Notes under the pieces: model-generated | Told to the model about the DNA's origin: nothing | The model's database searches: none | The model's input: only the letters and a program-made list of their open reading frames with translations | In this document: piece by piece, positions 18,733-26,634 of the stretch | Layout of the letters: every line of letters begins with the position of its first letter | Position numbering within the stretch: the first letter of the stretch is position 1 | NCBI RefSeq assembly: GCF_003583725.1 | Contig: NZ_QXTF01000002.1 | Location: 404,796 to 468,795 of the forward strand | Reading direction: 5' to 3' | From: Sphingomonas edaphi | Lineage (GTDB): Bacteria; Pseudomonadota; Alphaproteobacteria; Sphingomonadales; Sphingomonadaceae | DNA: 64,000 nucleotides | Made by a program: the position numbers and the translations under genes

Positions 18733-19559
18733 TCGAGGACGAAGCAGCTCTTCTCAATGCCTGCGTCGACGCCGCCCGGGCCGCCGGGGCGGAAATACTG
18801 AAGCTGGTCGAACGCGGTTTCGAGGTGGAAACCAAGATGGACGAATCTCCCGTCACGGTCTGCGACCGGGCGGCGGAGTCGATCATTTTGAAGGCGCTCG
18901 CCAAAGCGGCGCCGGGCGTGCCGGTGATCGCTGAGGAAGAGGTCGCGGCCGGGCGAATTCCGCAGCATGACGATATCTATTTCCTCGTTGACCCGCTCGA
19001 TGGAACCAAGGAATTCGTGCGCGGCGGGGACGACTATACCGTGAACATCGGCCTGATCGTCGATGGGGAGCCGCGGTTGGGCGTCGTCTACCAGCCGGCA
19101 TGCGACAAGCTTTGGGCAGGCATAGCGGGAGAAGACGCGTTCCTCGAGGATGGCTCGGGCCGCGTGGCTATCCGGACGAGGGAACTTCGCGAGGAACGGG
19201 CGGCCGTTGCCTCCAAGTCCCATTTTACGCAGGCGACGGCGGACTATCTGGCGGAGGCGATCGGGCTTTGCGATCATGTCTCCGTCGGCTCGTCGCTGAA
19301 ATTCTGCATCGTCGCCGAAGGACGGGCGGACATTTATCCGCGGCTGTCGCCCACGAGCGAGTGGGACACGGCGGCGGGACATGCCGTGCTTCTAGGCGCA
19401 GGAGGCCGTGTCGACGGGCTGGACGGCAAGCCGCTGCGTTATGGAAAGACGGCCTTCCTTAACCGCGGATTCTGCGCCACCGCCGGATGGGAAGCACCAG
19501 CGATCGGGCCATATATGGAACCGTTCGCTGGCGGCGGCGAATTGCCGCAGGGCGTCTGA
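18729..19559 (+). CDS. cysQ: 3'(2'),5'-bisphosphate nucleotidase (inositol monophosphatase family)
   Basis: 276 residues. The metal and substrate motifs of the lithium-sensitive phosphatase family are complete: AEEE, DPLDGTKEF and the C-terminal SEWDTAAGHAVL. DGTKEF is the CysQ variant, which removes the 3'-phosphate from PAP left over from sulfate assimilation and 4'-phosphopantetheine transfer. Translation apparently starts at TTG 18729, overlapping the SDR stop by four bases, so it closes the overlapping mcc operon. CysQ links loosely to CoA and sulfur metabolism; why it sits here is not known. Confidence 0.9.
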   Translation: MIEDEAALLNACVDAARAAGAEILKLVERGFEVETKMDESPVTVCDRAAESIILKALAKAAPGVPVIAEEEVAAGRIPQHDDIYFLVDPLDGTKEFVRGGDDYTVNIGLIVDGEPRLGVVYQPACDKLWAGIAGEDAFLEDGSGRVAIRTRELREERAAVASKSHFTQATADYLAEAIGLCDHVSVGSSLKFCIVAEGRADIYPRLSPTSEWDTAAGHAVLLGAGGRVDGLDGKPLRYGKTAFLNRGFCATAGWEAPAIGPYMEPFAGGGELPQGV

Positions 19560-19631
19560 TCTTAAGGCGCTGAGGCTGCATTACTTAGGGATTGGCGCCG
19601 ACTACGATGCCGGCTTGGCTCACGACGTTAA

Positions 19632-19707
19632 TGGTGGGCGCTGACGGGCTCGAACCGCCGACCCTCTCGGTGTAAACGAGATGCTCTACCAACTGAGCTA
19701 AGCGCCC
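19632..19707 (-). tRNA. tRNA-Val (anticodon TAC)
   Basis: The reverse complement starts GGGCGCTTAGCTCAGTTGG and folds into a complete cloverleaf. The acceptor stem GGGCGCT pairs with AGCGCCC. The D arm is intact, the anticodon stem TCTCG/CGAGA encloses loop TTTACAC (anticodon TAC, valine), and the T arm has GGTTCGAGCC. The discriminator A is followed by an encoded CCA, giving 76 bases. It stands between cysQ and the XRE regulator gene and looks monocistronic. Confidence 0.97.
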
Positions 19708-19776
19708 GCACATGCGGAGGCGCGCCGATGCCACGCAAAGTGCAGTTGGGCAAGAGCTGCCGCACAAATGTCGCCG

Positions 19777-20340
19777 TTATAACGCCCGGACTAACTTCAC
19801 CGTGACCGCGATCCAAGGCGGGTCGGTGACGACTTGTTGGCGGCCGCCGGCACCCAGAGGCAGGAGGTGGAGCTTGCCGTCTTCGCGGCCGATCAGGCGG
19901 CCGAAAAGAAAGCGGCCGGCCGGGCGGGGCAGGACGACGTCGCGATTCAGCGCGCGGCCGTAATCTTCCGCTTCAAGCCGTTCGCACCAGATTTCGTCGC
20001 CGGCGCGGTAATCGCCGATGCTGGCCGACACGGTCATGGCGATCTGACCCGGGCCGACCTTGGGCGGAACGACCAGGGCATGGCGCTTCGGGGCTGTAGT
20101 GCCATTGGCTCCGAGGACAGCAACGACAGGAAGCTCTGCCCGGTCCGGGTGGTCCACGAGATCCGCGGCATCGACGCCAAGCGCCGATGCGATTCGGTTC
20201 AGCCAGCCCACCGATACGGTGCGCGTGCCGGTTTCCAGGCGGCCGATAGTTTGTGGCGTCGTCGGCGGGCTGCACGCCTTTGCGACATCGTCGAGCGTCA
20301 TTCCGCGCGCGCGGCGCACTTCCCGGATGCGAGTGATCAT
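19777..20340 (-). CDS. XRE-family regulator with S24/LexA-like C-terminal domain
   Basis: 187 residues. The N-terminal 60 form a helix-turn-helix (IREVRRARGMTLDDVAKAC, then TIGRLETGTRTVSVGWLNRIASAL). The C-terminal half resembles the peptidase S24 fold of phage-type repressors (YRAGDEIWCERL, then NRDVVLPRPAGRFLFGRLIG). No convincing catalytic Ser-Lys pair is visible, so it is probably not self-cleaving. This arrangement is a common chromosomal regulator in Caulobacter and sphingomonads. The target is unknown. Upstream, 20341-20627 has no supported gene. Confidence 0.85.
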   Translation of the reverse strand: MITRIREVRRARGMTLDDVAKACSPPTTPQTIGRLETGTRTVSVGWLNRIASALGVDAADLVDHPDRAELPVVAVLGANGTTAPKRHALVVPPKVGPGQIAMTVSASIGDYRAGDEIWCERLEAEDYGRALNRDVVLPRPAGRFLFGRLIGREDGKLHLLPLGAGGRQQVVTDPPWIAVTVKLVRAL

Positions 20341-20627
20341 GAACGGGGTTCCTTTAGTACGCGAACCAATGTGGTTTCATCCTCTCCTACAGTTTTGCTG
20401 CTGTGCCAAGCCAATCTGACTCAAAAGCCGGATGGAGAGAGCAGGGCGGAGGGTGAACCCGACAATTGTTGCAGCCGAACCGGGAACGGGGCGGGCGGCG
20501 AGGGCATACGCGACGCGGAAATGACCCTCGCGGGCCAGTGCGGGGAACAGCTGCTACGCGGCCTCGCCCTCGACCGCGTCGCAGACTATTATCGGATTCG
20601 TTAATGCTCCACGAAAGGCAATCGGCC

Positions 20628-21266
20628 ATGATCCTCTACGGTTCGACCATGTCGCCCTATGTCCGCAAGGTTGCTGCCTATGCCGCCGAGAAGGGCATCG
20701 AGCTGGAAATGAAGCCCGTAGGCATGGGCGATCCCGACCCCGCGTTTCGCGCTGCCAGCCCGTTCGGGAAAATGCCGGCACTGGTCGACGGCGATTATGG
20801 TTTGGCCGATTCCAGCGCGATCATCCACTATCTGGAAGCGCGCTTTCCGGAGCCGCAACTGGTCCCCGCTGACCCGCGCGAGCGGGGGCGGGTCATCTGG
20901 TTTGACGAATGGGCCGACACTATCCTGTTTGCTTGCGGCGCGAAGATGTTCTTCAATCGCGTTGTTGCGCCGCGTTTCCTGGGGCGGGAAGGAGACTTGG
21001 CGGCGGCCGATGCCGCCGAATGCAACGAGCTCCCGCCCTTGCTCGATTATCTGGAGGGCGTCATCCCGGACAGCGGGTATTTGGTCGGCGGCCGATTGAC
21101 GCTGGCCGACCTGGCGGTGGCTAGCCCCTTTGCCAACCTGCGCCTGATGAAGGTCGACATCGACGAGGCAAGGCATCCCAAAGTGGCGGCCTATACCAAG
21201 GCCATTCTCGCGCGCCCGAGCTTCGCGCGGTTCGTGGAGCGCGAGATGGCGTTCCTCGCTAGGTAA
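20628..21266 (+). CDS. Glutathione S-transferase family protein
   Basis: 212 residues. The N-terminal thioredoxin-like domain (MILYGSTMSPYVRKV, with a probable active-site Ser or Tyr) has FGKMPALVDGDYGLADSSAI, the cis-proline and gamma-glutamyl-binding region. The C-terminal helical domain contains GRLTLADLAVAS. It catalyses glutathione conjugation or related thiol chemistry; the substrate is not predictable. The ATG at 20628 has an AAAGG site. The longer frame from 20466 adds an Arg-rich segment unlike the family. Confidence 0.9.
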   Translation: MILYGSTMSPYVRKVAAYAAEKGIELEMKPVGMGDPDPAFRAASPFGKMPALVDGDYGLADSSAIIHYLEARFPEPQLVPADPRERGRVIWFDEWADTILFACGAKMFFNRVVAPRFLGREGDLAAADAAECNELPPLLDYLEGVIPDSGYLVGGRLTLADLAVASPFANLRLMKVDIDEARHPKVAAYTKAILARPSFARFVEREMAFLAR

Positions 21267-21270
21267 CGGG

Positions 21271-21307
21271 CAAAGAAAAGGCCGCGCCCGGCTAACCGGA
21301 CGCGGCC
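21271..21307 (-). terminator. Rho-independent terminator for the gene at 21328-21711
   Basis: On the minus strand GGCCGCG and CGCGGCC pair, with further CCGG/CCGG pairing around a TTAG loop, followed by TTTTCTTT. It lies 21 bp past the minus-strand stop at 21328 and also faces the GST gene on the other strand. Confidence 0.85.
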
Positions 21308-21327
21308 CAACTTTCAGCGGTTAAGAC

Positions 21328-21711
21328 TTACTTCCCGTCGGGAGCGCCCTGGCCGTCCTTGCGGAATGATTGGTCGTCATCCTTATTAACGAGTTCGCTG
21401 CTCGTGTCCTGCGAGCCCTGCGAGCCGACAAAGCCGCTTCCTGCTTCGCCCGTCGATTGTTTGCCGAGCGAGGAGCCTTCCACGTCGCTACGCTGCTGCG
21501 TAGCGGTTTCACCGAAGCCCGACTGGGCCGTGCTCGACTGGTCCGACTGACCGGCCGGCGATTGCTGCGACTTGTCGAATTCAGCCTGGCTGCCCTCGCC
21601 CGATTCCGGCTGGCGATCCGAGTGCGTAGAGGAAGGCTGTTGCTGCTGCTGCGACTTGCTGATGTCGGAGTGACTGGCGGTGTTGGGGTTCTGGTTGTCG
21701 CGATTTTCCAT
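21328..21711 (-). CDS. Low-complexity, disordered hydrophilic protein of unknown function
   Basis: 127 residues starting at ATG 21711 with a strong GGAGGAAA site. The longer frame to 21927 is not supported because it runs into the rplI terminator. Composition is dominated by Ser, Gln, Gly, Asp and Lys, including a run of five Gln, with no Cys, Trp, Leu-rich or membrane segment until a weak SELVNKDDDQSF near the end. The protein is almost certainly intrinsically disordered. Similar Q/S/G-rich proteins in sphingomonads are unannotated. It has its own ribosome binding site and a strong terminator, so it is a single-gene unit. A stress or desiccation role is only a guess from composition. Confidence 0.75.
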   Translation of the reverse strand: MENRDNQNPNTASHSDISKSQQQQQPSSTHSDRQPESGEGSQAEFDKSQQSPAGQSDQSSTAQSGFGETATQQRSDVEGSSLGKQSTGEAGSGFVGSQGSQDTSSELVNKDDDQSFRKDGQGAPDGK

Positions 21712-21907
21712 GCTGCATTTCCTCCGTATCTGACCCCACGCTCCTGCCCTGATAAACCAAGGAGTCGGGGCGGCCGTTCCCCTCGTCACGGAGGCGTTGC
21801 GACCAGTCGAGGACCATGTCGGGAAGCCGACAATCGCAACGGCGGAATTGCGCCATCGGGCGCGGTGAGGTCCAAGCGGCCTTTGCGACGAGCCGATTAG
21901 GCGGACA

Positions 21908-21940
21908 CGAAAAAAGCCGCCGGGCACCGGGCCCGACGGC
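21908..21940 (-). terminator. Rho-independent terminator of the rpsF-rpsR-rplI operon
   Basis: The minus strand reads GCCGTCGGGC, loop CCGGT, then GCCCGGCGGC followed by six T residues. The stem is nearly perfect and lies 27 bp after the rplI stop. Confidence 0.9.
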
Positions 21941-21966
21941 TGATTTCTTGGTCGAAGGAAAGGGCC

Positions 21967-22584
21967 TTAGGCCTCTTCGCCCTCTGCGGCAGCTTCAGCC
22001 GGAACGGCTTCCGCTTCGTCAGCCTCGGCAATGGTGCCAGGCTCCGCATTTGGATCATAGGCTTCGGTGAAGCCAGCCTCGTCGCGTTCGAACATGGACG
22101 CCATCACGTCGACGCCCTGCGCCTGCAGCTCGGCCTCTTCGGGCGAGCGGGCGACGTTGACCTTGACGGTCACGCTGACTTCCGGGTGAAGAGCGACCTT
22201 CACCTCGTGCATGCCGATAGCCTTGATCGGCGCCTTGAGCACGACCTGGCTTTTAGCGACCTTGGCGCCTTCAGCTTCCAGCGCCTCGACGATGTCGCGG
22301 GCCGAAACCGAACCGTAAAGCTGGCCGGTGTTGGACGCCTGACGGATCAGCTGCACGGTCTTGCCGTCGACGTCCTTCGACGCCTTTTCGGCATCCGAAC
22401 GCTTGGACGCATTGTCGGCTTCGATCTTGGCACGGTTGGCTTCGAAGACCTTCTTGTTCGCCTCATTGGCGCGCAGGGCCTTCTTGTTCGGCAGCAGATA
22501 GTTCCGCGCGAAACCGTTCTTGACGGTGACGACGTCGCCGATCTGACCGAGCTTCTCGACACGTTCGAGCAGGATGACTTCCAT
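21967..22584 (-). CDS. rplI: Large-subunit ribosomal protein bL9
   Basis: 205 residues against about 149 in E. coli. The N-terminal rRNA-binding domain is canonical (MEVILLERVEKLGQIGDVVTVKNGFARNYL in the expected place), followed by the long connecting helix and C-terminal domain (LYGSVSARDIVEAL). The extra C-terminal 50 or so residues are acidic and Ala/Glu-rich, a common alphaproteobacterial extension. Last gene of the S6-S18-L9 operon, 12 bp after rpsR. Confidence 0.97.
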   Translation of the reverse strand: MEVILLERVEKLGQIGDVVTVKNGFARNYLLPNKKALRANEANKKVFEANRAKIEADNASKRSDAEKASKDVDGKTVQLIRQASNTGQLYGSVSARDIVEALEAEGAKVAKSQVVLKAPIKAIGMHEVKVALHPEVSVTVKVNVARSPEEAELQAQGVDVMASMFERDEAGFTEAYDPNAEPGTIAEADEAEAVPAEAAAEGEEA

Positions 22585-22596
22585 CTCTAGCTCTCC

Positions 22597-22821
22597 TTAC
22601 TTCACGACATAGGGAAGCAGGCCGATGTGGCGGGCGCGCTTGATCGCCTTCGCCAGCTCACGCTGCTTCTTGGTCGACACCGCGGTGATGCGGCTCGGGA
22701 CGATCTTGCCACGCTCGGACACGAAGCCCTGCAGCAGACGAACGTCCTTATAGTCGATGCGGGGGGCGTCCTTGCCCGAGAAGGGGCAGGACTTGCGGCG
22801 GCGGAAAAACGGACGTGCCAT
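22597..22821 (-). CDS. rpsR: Small-subunit ribosomal protein bS18
   Basis: 74 residues with [31 protein letters not shown] and the conserved [21 protein letters not shown]. It forms a heterodimer with bS6 on the 30S platform. The motif includes one Cys only, so this is not a zinc-ribbon form. It starts 3 bp after the rpsF stop. Confidence 0.97.
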   Translation of the reverse strand: MARPFFRRRKSCPFSGKDAPRIDYKDVRLLQGFVSERGKIVPSRITAVSTKKQRELAKAIKRARHIGLLPYVVK

Positions 22822-22824
22822 GGA

Positions 22825-23232
22825 TTAAGCCTCCACTTCTTCGCGCTCACGGCGCGGGCCGCGCGGGCCACGGTCGCCCCGATCGCCACGCTCACCACGT
22901 TCGCCGCGGTCTGACTTGCGCATCATGGCCGAAGGGCCATTCTCGTGCTCGTCTACGCGGATCGTCATGAAGCGGATGATATCTTCGTTGATGCCGGTCT
23001 GGCGTTCCAGTTCGGCAAGCGCCGGAGCCGGGGCATCAATGTCGAGCATGACATAATGCGCCTTGCGGTTCTTGGCGATCTTGTAAGCGAGGCCGCGCAG
23101 GCCCCAGGTTTCGGTCTTGACCACCTTGCCGCCGTTGTCGGCGATAATCTTGGTGGCGTTTTCCGCGAGCGCATCGACCTGTGCCTGGGCAAGGTCCTGG
23201 CGCGCGAGGAAAACATGCTCGTAAAGCGGCAT
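22825..23232 (-). CDS. rpsF: Small-subunit ribosomal protein bS6
   Basis: 135 residues from ATG 23232 ([14 protein letters not shown]). A ferredoxin-like core contains [19 protein letters not shown] and YVMLDIDAP. It is followed by a C-terminal tail of repeated [19 protein letters not shown] residues, far longer than the E. coli tail. The Arg/Gly-rich tail probably contacts RNA. An in-frame extension to 23274 lacks family similarity. First gene of the operon; the 188 bp upstream should contain the promoter and any S6:S18-responsive leader. Confidence 0.96.
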   Translation of the reverse strand: MPLYEHVFLARQDLAQAQVDALAENATKIIADNGGKVVKTETWGLRGLAYKIAKNRKAHYVMLDIDAPAPALAELERQTGINEDIIRFMTIRVDEHENGPSAMMRKSDRGERGERGDRGDRGPRGPRREREEVEA

Positions 23233-23420
23233 GTTTATGCACCTATGTTGGCCGATCGCTGACGCCCGCACCATGCGAGACGCCCCTCCGGCTGTCGTTC
23301 AAACATTAAGGCCGCGCGAAGACTGGCTCCGGCGGCTGGCGGCCCTATGCCGGAAAGTGGTTCCAAAGGCAAGCCGCGCGGGGACTTGACCGGCGAGGGC
23401 AATCGGCGGCCAATGCGGCT

Positions 23421-24536
23421 ATGACGACTCCGATCGACTGGGCGGAGCGTGCCCGGGATGTAGCCGGGATTGTCCGCGGCCATGCCACGGCCCACGACGA
23501 GGACGACAGCTTTGTCTCCGAAGGCTATGCGGCGATTAAGGAAGCCAGCTTGCTGAAAGCGATGGTGCCGGTAAGCCTCGGCGGGCACGGCGCCTCGATC
23601 GGCGAAATCTGCGAGGCGATCCGGATTATCGGGCAGGTCTGCGGTTCGACCGCGCTGGCGTTTTCCATGCACAGCCACCTCGTTGGGACGGCCGCGTGGC
23701 GCCTAACTCACCAAGGTGCGCTTACGGAGCCGCTGCTGCGCAAAGTCGCCGAGGGCTGTGTGCTGGTATCGAGCGGGGGCTCCGATTGGCTGCAAAGCGG
23801 CGGTACAGCCACCAAGACCGAGGGCGGCTTCCTGGTCACTGCGCGCAAACCCTTTTCCAGCGGATCGCCCGCGGCCGACCTGCTGGTGACCAGCGCTGTT
23901 TACGACGACCCCGAGGTGGGGCCGACGGTTCTCCATTTCGCCGTTCCGCTGAAGGGCGAGGGTGTCGAATATGTCGAGACGTGGCGGGTTATGGGGATGC
24001 GCGGTACGGGATCGAACGACATCGTGCTGAAAGACGTGTTCGTGCCCGACGCTGCGATTTCGGGCCGGCGGCCGAAGGGCAAATGGCACATGCTGTTCCA
24101 CGCCATCAGCATGATCGCGCTACCGTTGATCTACTCCGCCTATGTCGGTGTCGCCGAAAGCGCGCGGGACAAGGCGGTCGAGACTGCTAGGAAGCGACCG
24201 CCCGACCGGCACTTGCCGATTCTGGTCGGCGAGATGGACAATGCGCTTCGGGGCGCGCGGCTGGCGCACGGACGGATGGTTGAGTTAGCCGATCATGGGT
24301 CGCCGGGTCCCGATACGACCAATGAAGTCACTAGCCTTAGGACCTTGGTTGGTAATGGAGCGATCCGGACGGTCGAGCGGGCGATGATGGTCGCGGGCGG
24401 ATCGGCCTTTTACCGGTCGTCGGACATCGAGCGGGCGTTCAGGGATGTACAGGCTGCCCGCTATCATCCGCTGCAGGAGAAGGTTCAGCTGGAATATTCC
24501 GGGCGAATGGCGCTCGGCTGGGATATCGACGGCTAG
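23421..24536 (+). CDS. Acyl-CoA dehydrogenase-like flavoprotein
   Basis: 371 residues with the acyl-CoA dehydrogenase fold: an N-terminal helical domain with VPVSLGGHGASIGEICEAIRIIG, a middle beta domain (WRVMGMRGTGSNDIVLKDVFVP) and a C-terminal helical domain. The catalytic glutamate positions of classical dehydrogenases are not recognisable. The end (RAFRDVQAARYHPLQEKVQLEYSGRMALG) resembles the group that includes flavin-dependent monooxygenases of the DszC/HpaB-like type. It may therefore be a dehydrogenase or a monooxygenase. It stands alone, divergent from rpsF and convergent with the cyclase gene, with a 4-bp gap. Confidence 0.8.
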   Translation: MTTPIDWAERARDVAGIVRGHATAHDEDDSFVSEGYAAIKEASLLKAMVPVSLGGHGASIGEICEAIRIIGQVCGSTALAFSMHSHLVGTAAWRLTHQGALTEPLLRKVAEGCVLVSSGGSDWLQSGGTATKTEGGFLVTARKPFSSGSPAADLLVTSAVYDDPEVGPTVLHFAVPLKGEGVEYVETWRVMGMRGTGSNDIVLKDVFVPDAAISGRRPKGKWHMLFHAISMIALPLIYSAYVGVAESARDKAVETARKRPPDRHLPILVGEMDNALRGARLAHGRMVELADHGSPGPDTTNEVTSLRTLVGNGAIRTVERAMMVAGGSAFYRSSDIERAFRDVQAARYHPLQEKVQLEYSGRMALGWDIDG

Positions 24537-24540
24537 CGGA

Positions 24541-25371
24541 TTAGCAGAGGATGCGCACCGAGTGGGTGTGCACGGGCGCCTCGAACCCCTTGATGTCGCG
24601 CGGTCCTGCATTGTCGAATTTTAGGCCCTTCCCGATGCACAGGTCGGCGATCACGTTCGAGACAAGCACCTGACCCGGGTCGGCCTGCGCGCACAGGCGT
24701 GCGGCGAGCTGGACTGTGGAGCCGAAAAGATCGTCGTTCTGTTCTACCGGCTCGCCCGCGCTAATGCCGATGCGGACCGTCACCGGGTGATCGACCTCTT
24801 CATTGTGATCGCGCAGCGCGGCCTGGATCTGGCAGGCGGCACGTACGGCGCTGGCAGCGGAGAAGAAGGACGCCATGATGCCGTCGCCGGTGTGCTTTAC
24901 CTCCTTGCCGGCATTGGCCTCGAGAGCATCGCGAACAATCTTGTCGTGAGCATTGAGCACGGCGAGCGCAACATCGTCACCGAAACGCGACGTGATTTCA
25001 GTTGAGCCGACGATGTCGGTGAACATGACAGTCCGTACACCAGGATCACGTGGGCCCGTCGCAGCGCCGGGGATTAAGGCGGCGCCACCGGCGTCGAGGG
25101 CGGAATGCCCCATGAAGCTGTCGACTAGTTCCGGATCAACCTCGATCAGCTTTTCAGCGACCATGCCGTGCGCCTGTTCATGGACGCAGCGGGCGGCTTC
25201 CGCCGACGGCGCCTCGACAAGGCAGAACAGTTTTCCGCAATCCTGGTTGAACCAGTATTTCAAATATTCGACATCGTAACGGTCCTGGATTTCCAGATCG
25301 GAGATATGCGCTTTGGCAACGTCCTCCGCGTTGGCCCCGCTGACCGTGTGGATGTCCATGTAGAGCGGCAT
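24541..25371 (-). CDS. DUF4242-class III adenylate/guanylate cyclase fusion
   Basis: 276 residues. Residues 1-90 match DUF4242 (MPLYMDIHTVSGANAEDVAKAH, YWFNQDCGKLFCLVEAPS, with EVDPELVDSF after it), a small ferredoxin-like domain whose best known member binds nickel. Residues about 110-276 are a class III nucleotide cyclase: FTDIVGSTEI (first metal Asp), a second Asp in KHTGDGIMASF and VRIGISAGEPVEQNDDLFG. The product is presumably cAMP. No membrane segment is present, so this is a soluble cyclase, possibly controlled by a metal or ligand bound to DUF4242. It is monocistronic and converges with the flavoprotein gene. Confidence 0.9.
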   Translation of the reverse strand: MPLYMDIHTVSGANAEDVAKAHISDLEIQDRYDVEYLKYWFNQDCGKLFCLVEAPSAEAARCVHEQAHGMVAEKLIEVDPELVDSFMGHSALDAGGAALIPGAATGPRDPGVRTVMFTDIVGSTEITSRFGDDVALAVLNAHDKIVRDALEANAGKEVKHTGDGIMASFFSAASAVRAACQIQAALRDHNEEVDHPVTVRIGISAGEPVEQNDDLFGSTVQLAARLCAQADPGQVLVSNVIADLCIGKGLKFDNAGPRDIKGFEAPVHTHSVRILC

Positions 25372-25464
25372 GGGAATTGGCCTCCCCCGTTACGCTAGAT
25401 TGCATACATTTATTTGCGCAGCGGGCCAATTGCCGTGAGCGGCGTCCGGTGGCATTTTCTGGCG

Positions 25465-26634
25465 ATGGCAACCTCATTGAAGTCCGTCGCCCCGACGCTC
25501 GATCCGCTCGACGGCGTCAGCCTGCCAGGCTGGCTTTACCACGACCCCGAGTTTTTCGAGGCCGAGAGGAAGGCCTTCCTTCGCGCGTCGCCTCAGGTCG
25601 TGTGCCATGAAAGCGAGATCGCCAGTGCCGGCGAATGGCGATCGATCGATTATCTCGGCGAAAGCGTCATCGTCATTCGCGGAGACGATGGCGAGGTGCG
25701 GGCCTTTACCAACGTTTGCCGCCACCGAGGATCACGCCTTGTCGACGGGGAAGGCGGGTGCGCGAAGGTGCTGACCTGCCCCTATCACGCGTGGAGCTAC
25801 GGCCGCGACGGGCGGCTGGTCGGAGTCATGCACCGGCATGAGTATCCCGGGCTGCAAACGGATAAGCTTGGGCTCGTGCCAGTCGCGCTGGAAAGTTGGC
25901 GGGGATTCCTGTTTGTTAGGCTGGAAGAGGGCCTGCCGAGCGTCGCAGAGATGATGGCGCCGTACGACGAGGAAGTGGCGCCTTACCGGTTCGAGGAACT
26001 GCGGGCGATCGGGCGAGTGACGCTTCGGCCCCGGGCGCTCAACTGGAAGACCATCGCCGACAATTATTCCGACCATTTACACATTCCGGTCGGCCATCCC
26101 GGGCTGACCCGTCTATTCGGCAGAAGCTATGGTGTAGAGGCCGGCGAATGGGTCGACCGGATGCAGGGCGACCTTCGTGAGGACGAGTCCGGTAACCCGT
26201 CGGAGCGCGCCTATCAGCGGCTGCTGCCAGACACTCCGCACCTGCCGGAGAGCCATCGACGCAAGTGGCTTTATTACAAGCTGTTCCCCTGTATCGCGTT
26301 CGACATTTATCCGGACCAGGTCGACTTCATGCAGTGGCTTCCAGTTACGGCCACCACGAGCGTGATCCGCGAGATCAGCTATGCGCTGCCCGACCACCGC
26401 CGCGAGATGAAGGCGGCGCGCTACCTCAACTGGCGGATCAACCGGCGGGTGAATGCCGAGGACACCGAGCTGATCGCTCGCGTGCAAGAAGGCATGGGTA
26501 GCCCCAGCTATGTCCCGGGCCCCTTGGGCGTATCGGAAGTATCGCTTCGAAGCTTCGCGCAGAAGCTGCGGCGGCTTATTCCCGAGGCGCGGCTGGAGCG
26601 TCCGCCATCGCCGGGCTGGGCCCGGTCGAACTGA
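25465..26634 (+). CDS. Aromatic ring-hydroxylating-type Rieske oxygenase, alpha subunit
   Basis: 389 residues from ATG 25465. The Rieske 2Fe-2S site is C85-x-H87 (VCRHRGSR) and C105-x2-H108 (CPYHAWSYG). The mononuclear iron site is NWKTIADNYSDHLHIPVGH, with His206 and His211. The size and arrangement fit the alpha subunits of dioxygenases and the single-component demethylase group. No beta subunit, ferredoxin or reductase gene is adjacent, so electron transfer must come from elsewhere. The substrate is unknown. The last 59 bases overlap the convergent transporter gene. Confidence 0.9.
   Translation: MATSLKSVAPTLDPLDGVSLPGWLYHDPEFFEAERKAFLRASPQVVCHESEIASAGEWRSIDYLGESVIVIRGDDGEVRAFTNVCRHRGSRLVDGEGGCAKVLTCPYHAWSYGRDGRLVGVMHRHEYPGLQTDKLGLVPVALESWRGFLFVRLEEGLPSVAEMMAPYDEEVAPYRFEELRAIGRVTLRPRALNWKTIADNYSDHLHIPVGHPGLTRLFGRSYGVEAGEWVDRMQGDLREDESGNPSERAYQRLLPDTPHLPESHRRKWLYYKLFPCIAFDIYPDQVDFMQWLPVTATTSVIREISYALPDHRREMKAARYLNWRINRRVNAEDTELIARVQEGMGSPSYVPGPLGVSEVSLRSFAQKLRRLIPEARLERPPSPGWARSN

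Noticed and set aside
20387..20629. Arg-rich minus-strand frame and fragments between the XRE and GST genes
   Set aside because: Composition is that of antisense GC-rich DNA, with no ribosome binding site and no recognisable motif.
23233..23420. Possible S6:S18-responsive leader RNA before rpsF
   Set aside because: Several short GC-rich stems can be drawn, but the diagnostic bulged CCG element could not be placed with confidence by eye; a covariance-model search would decide.
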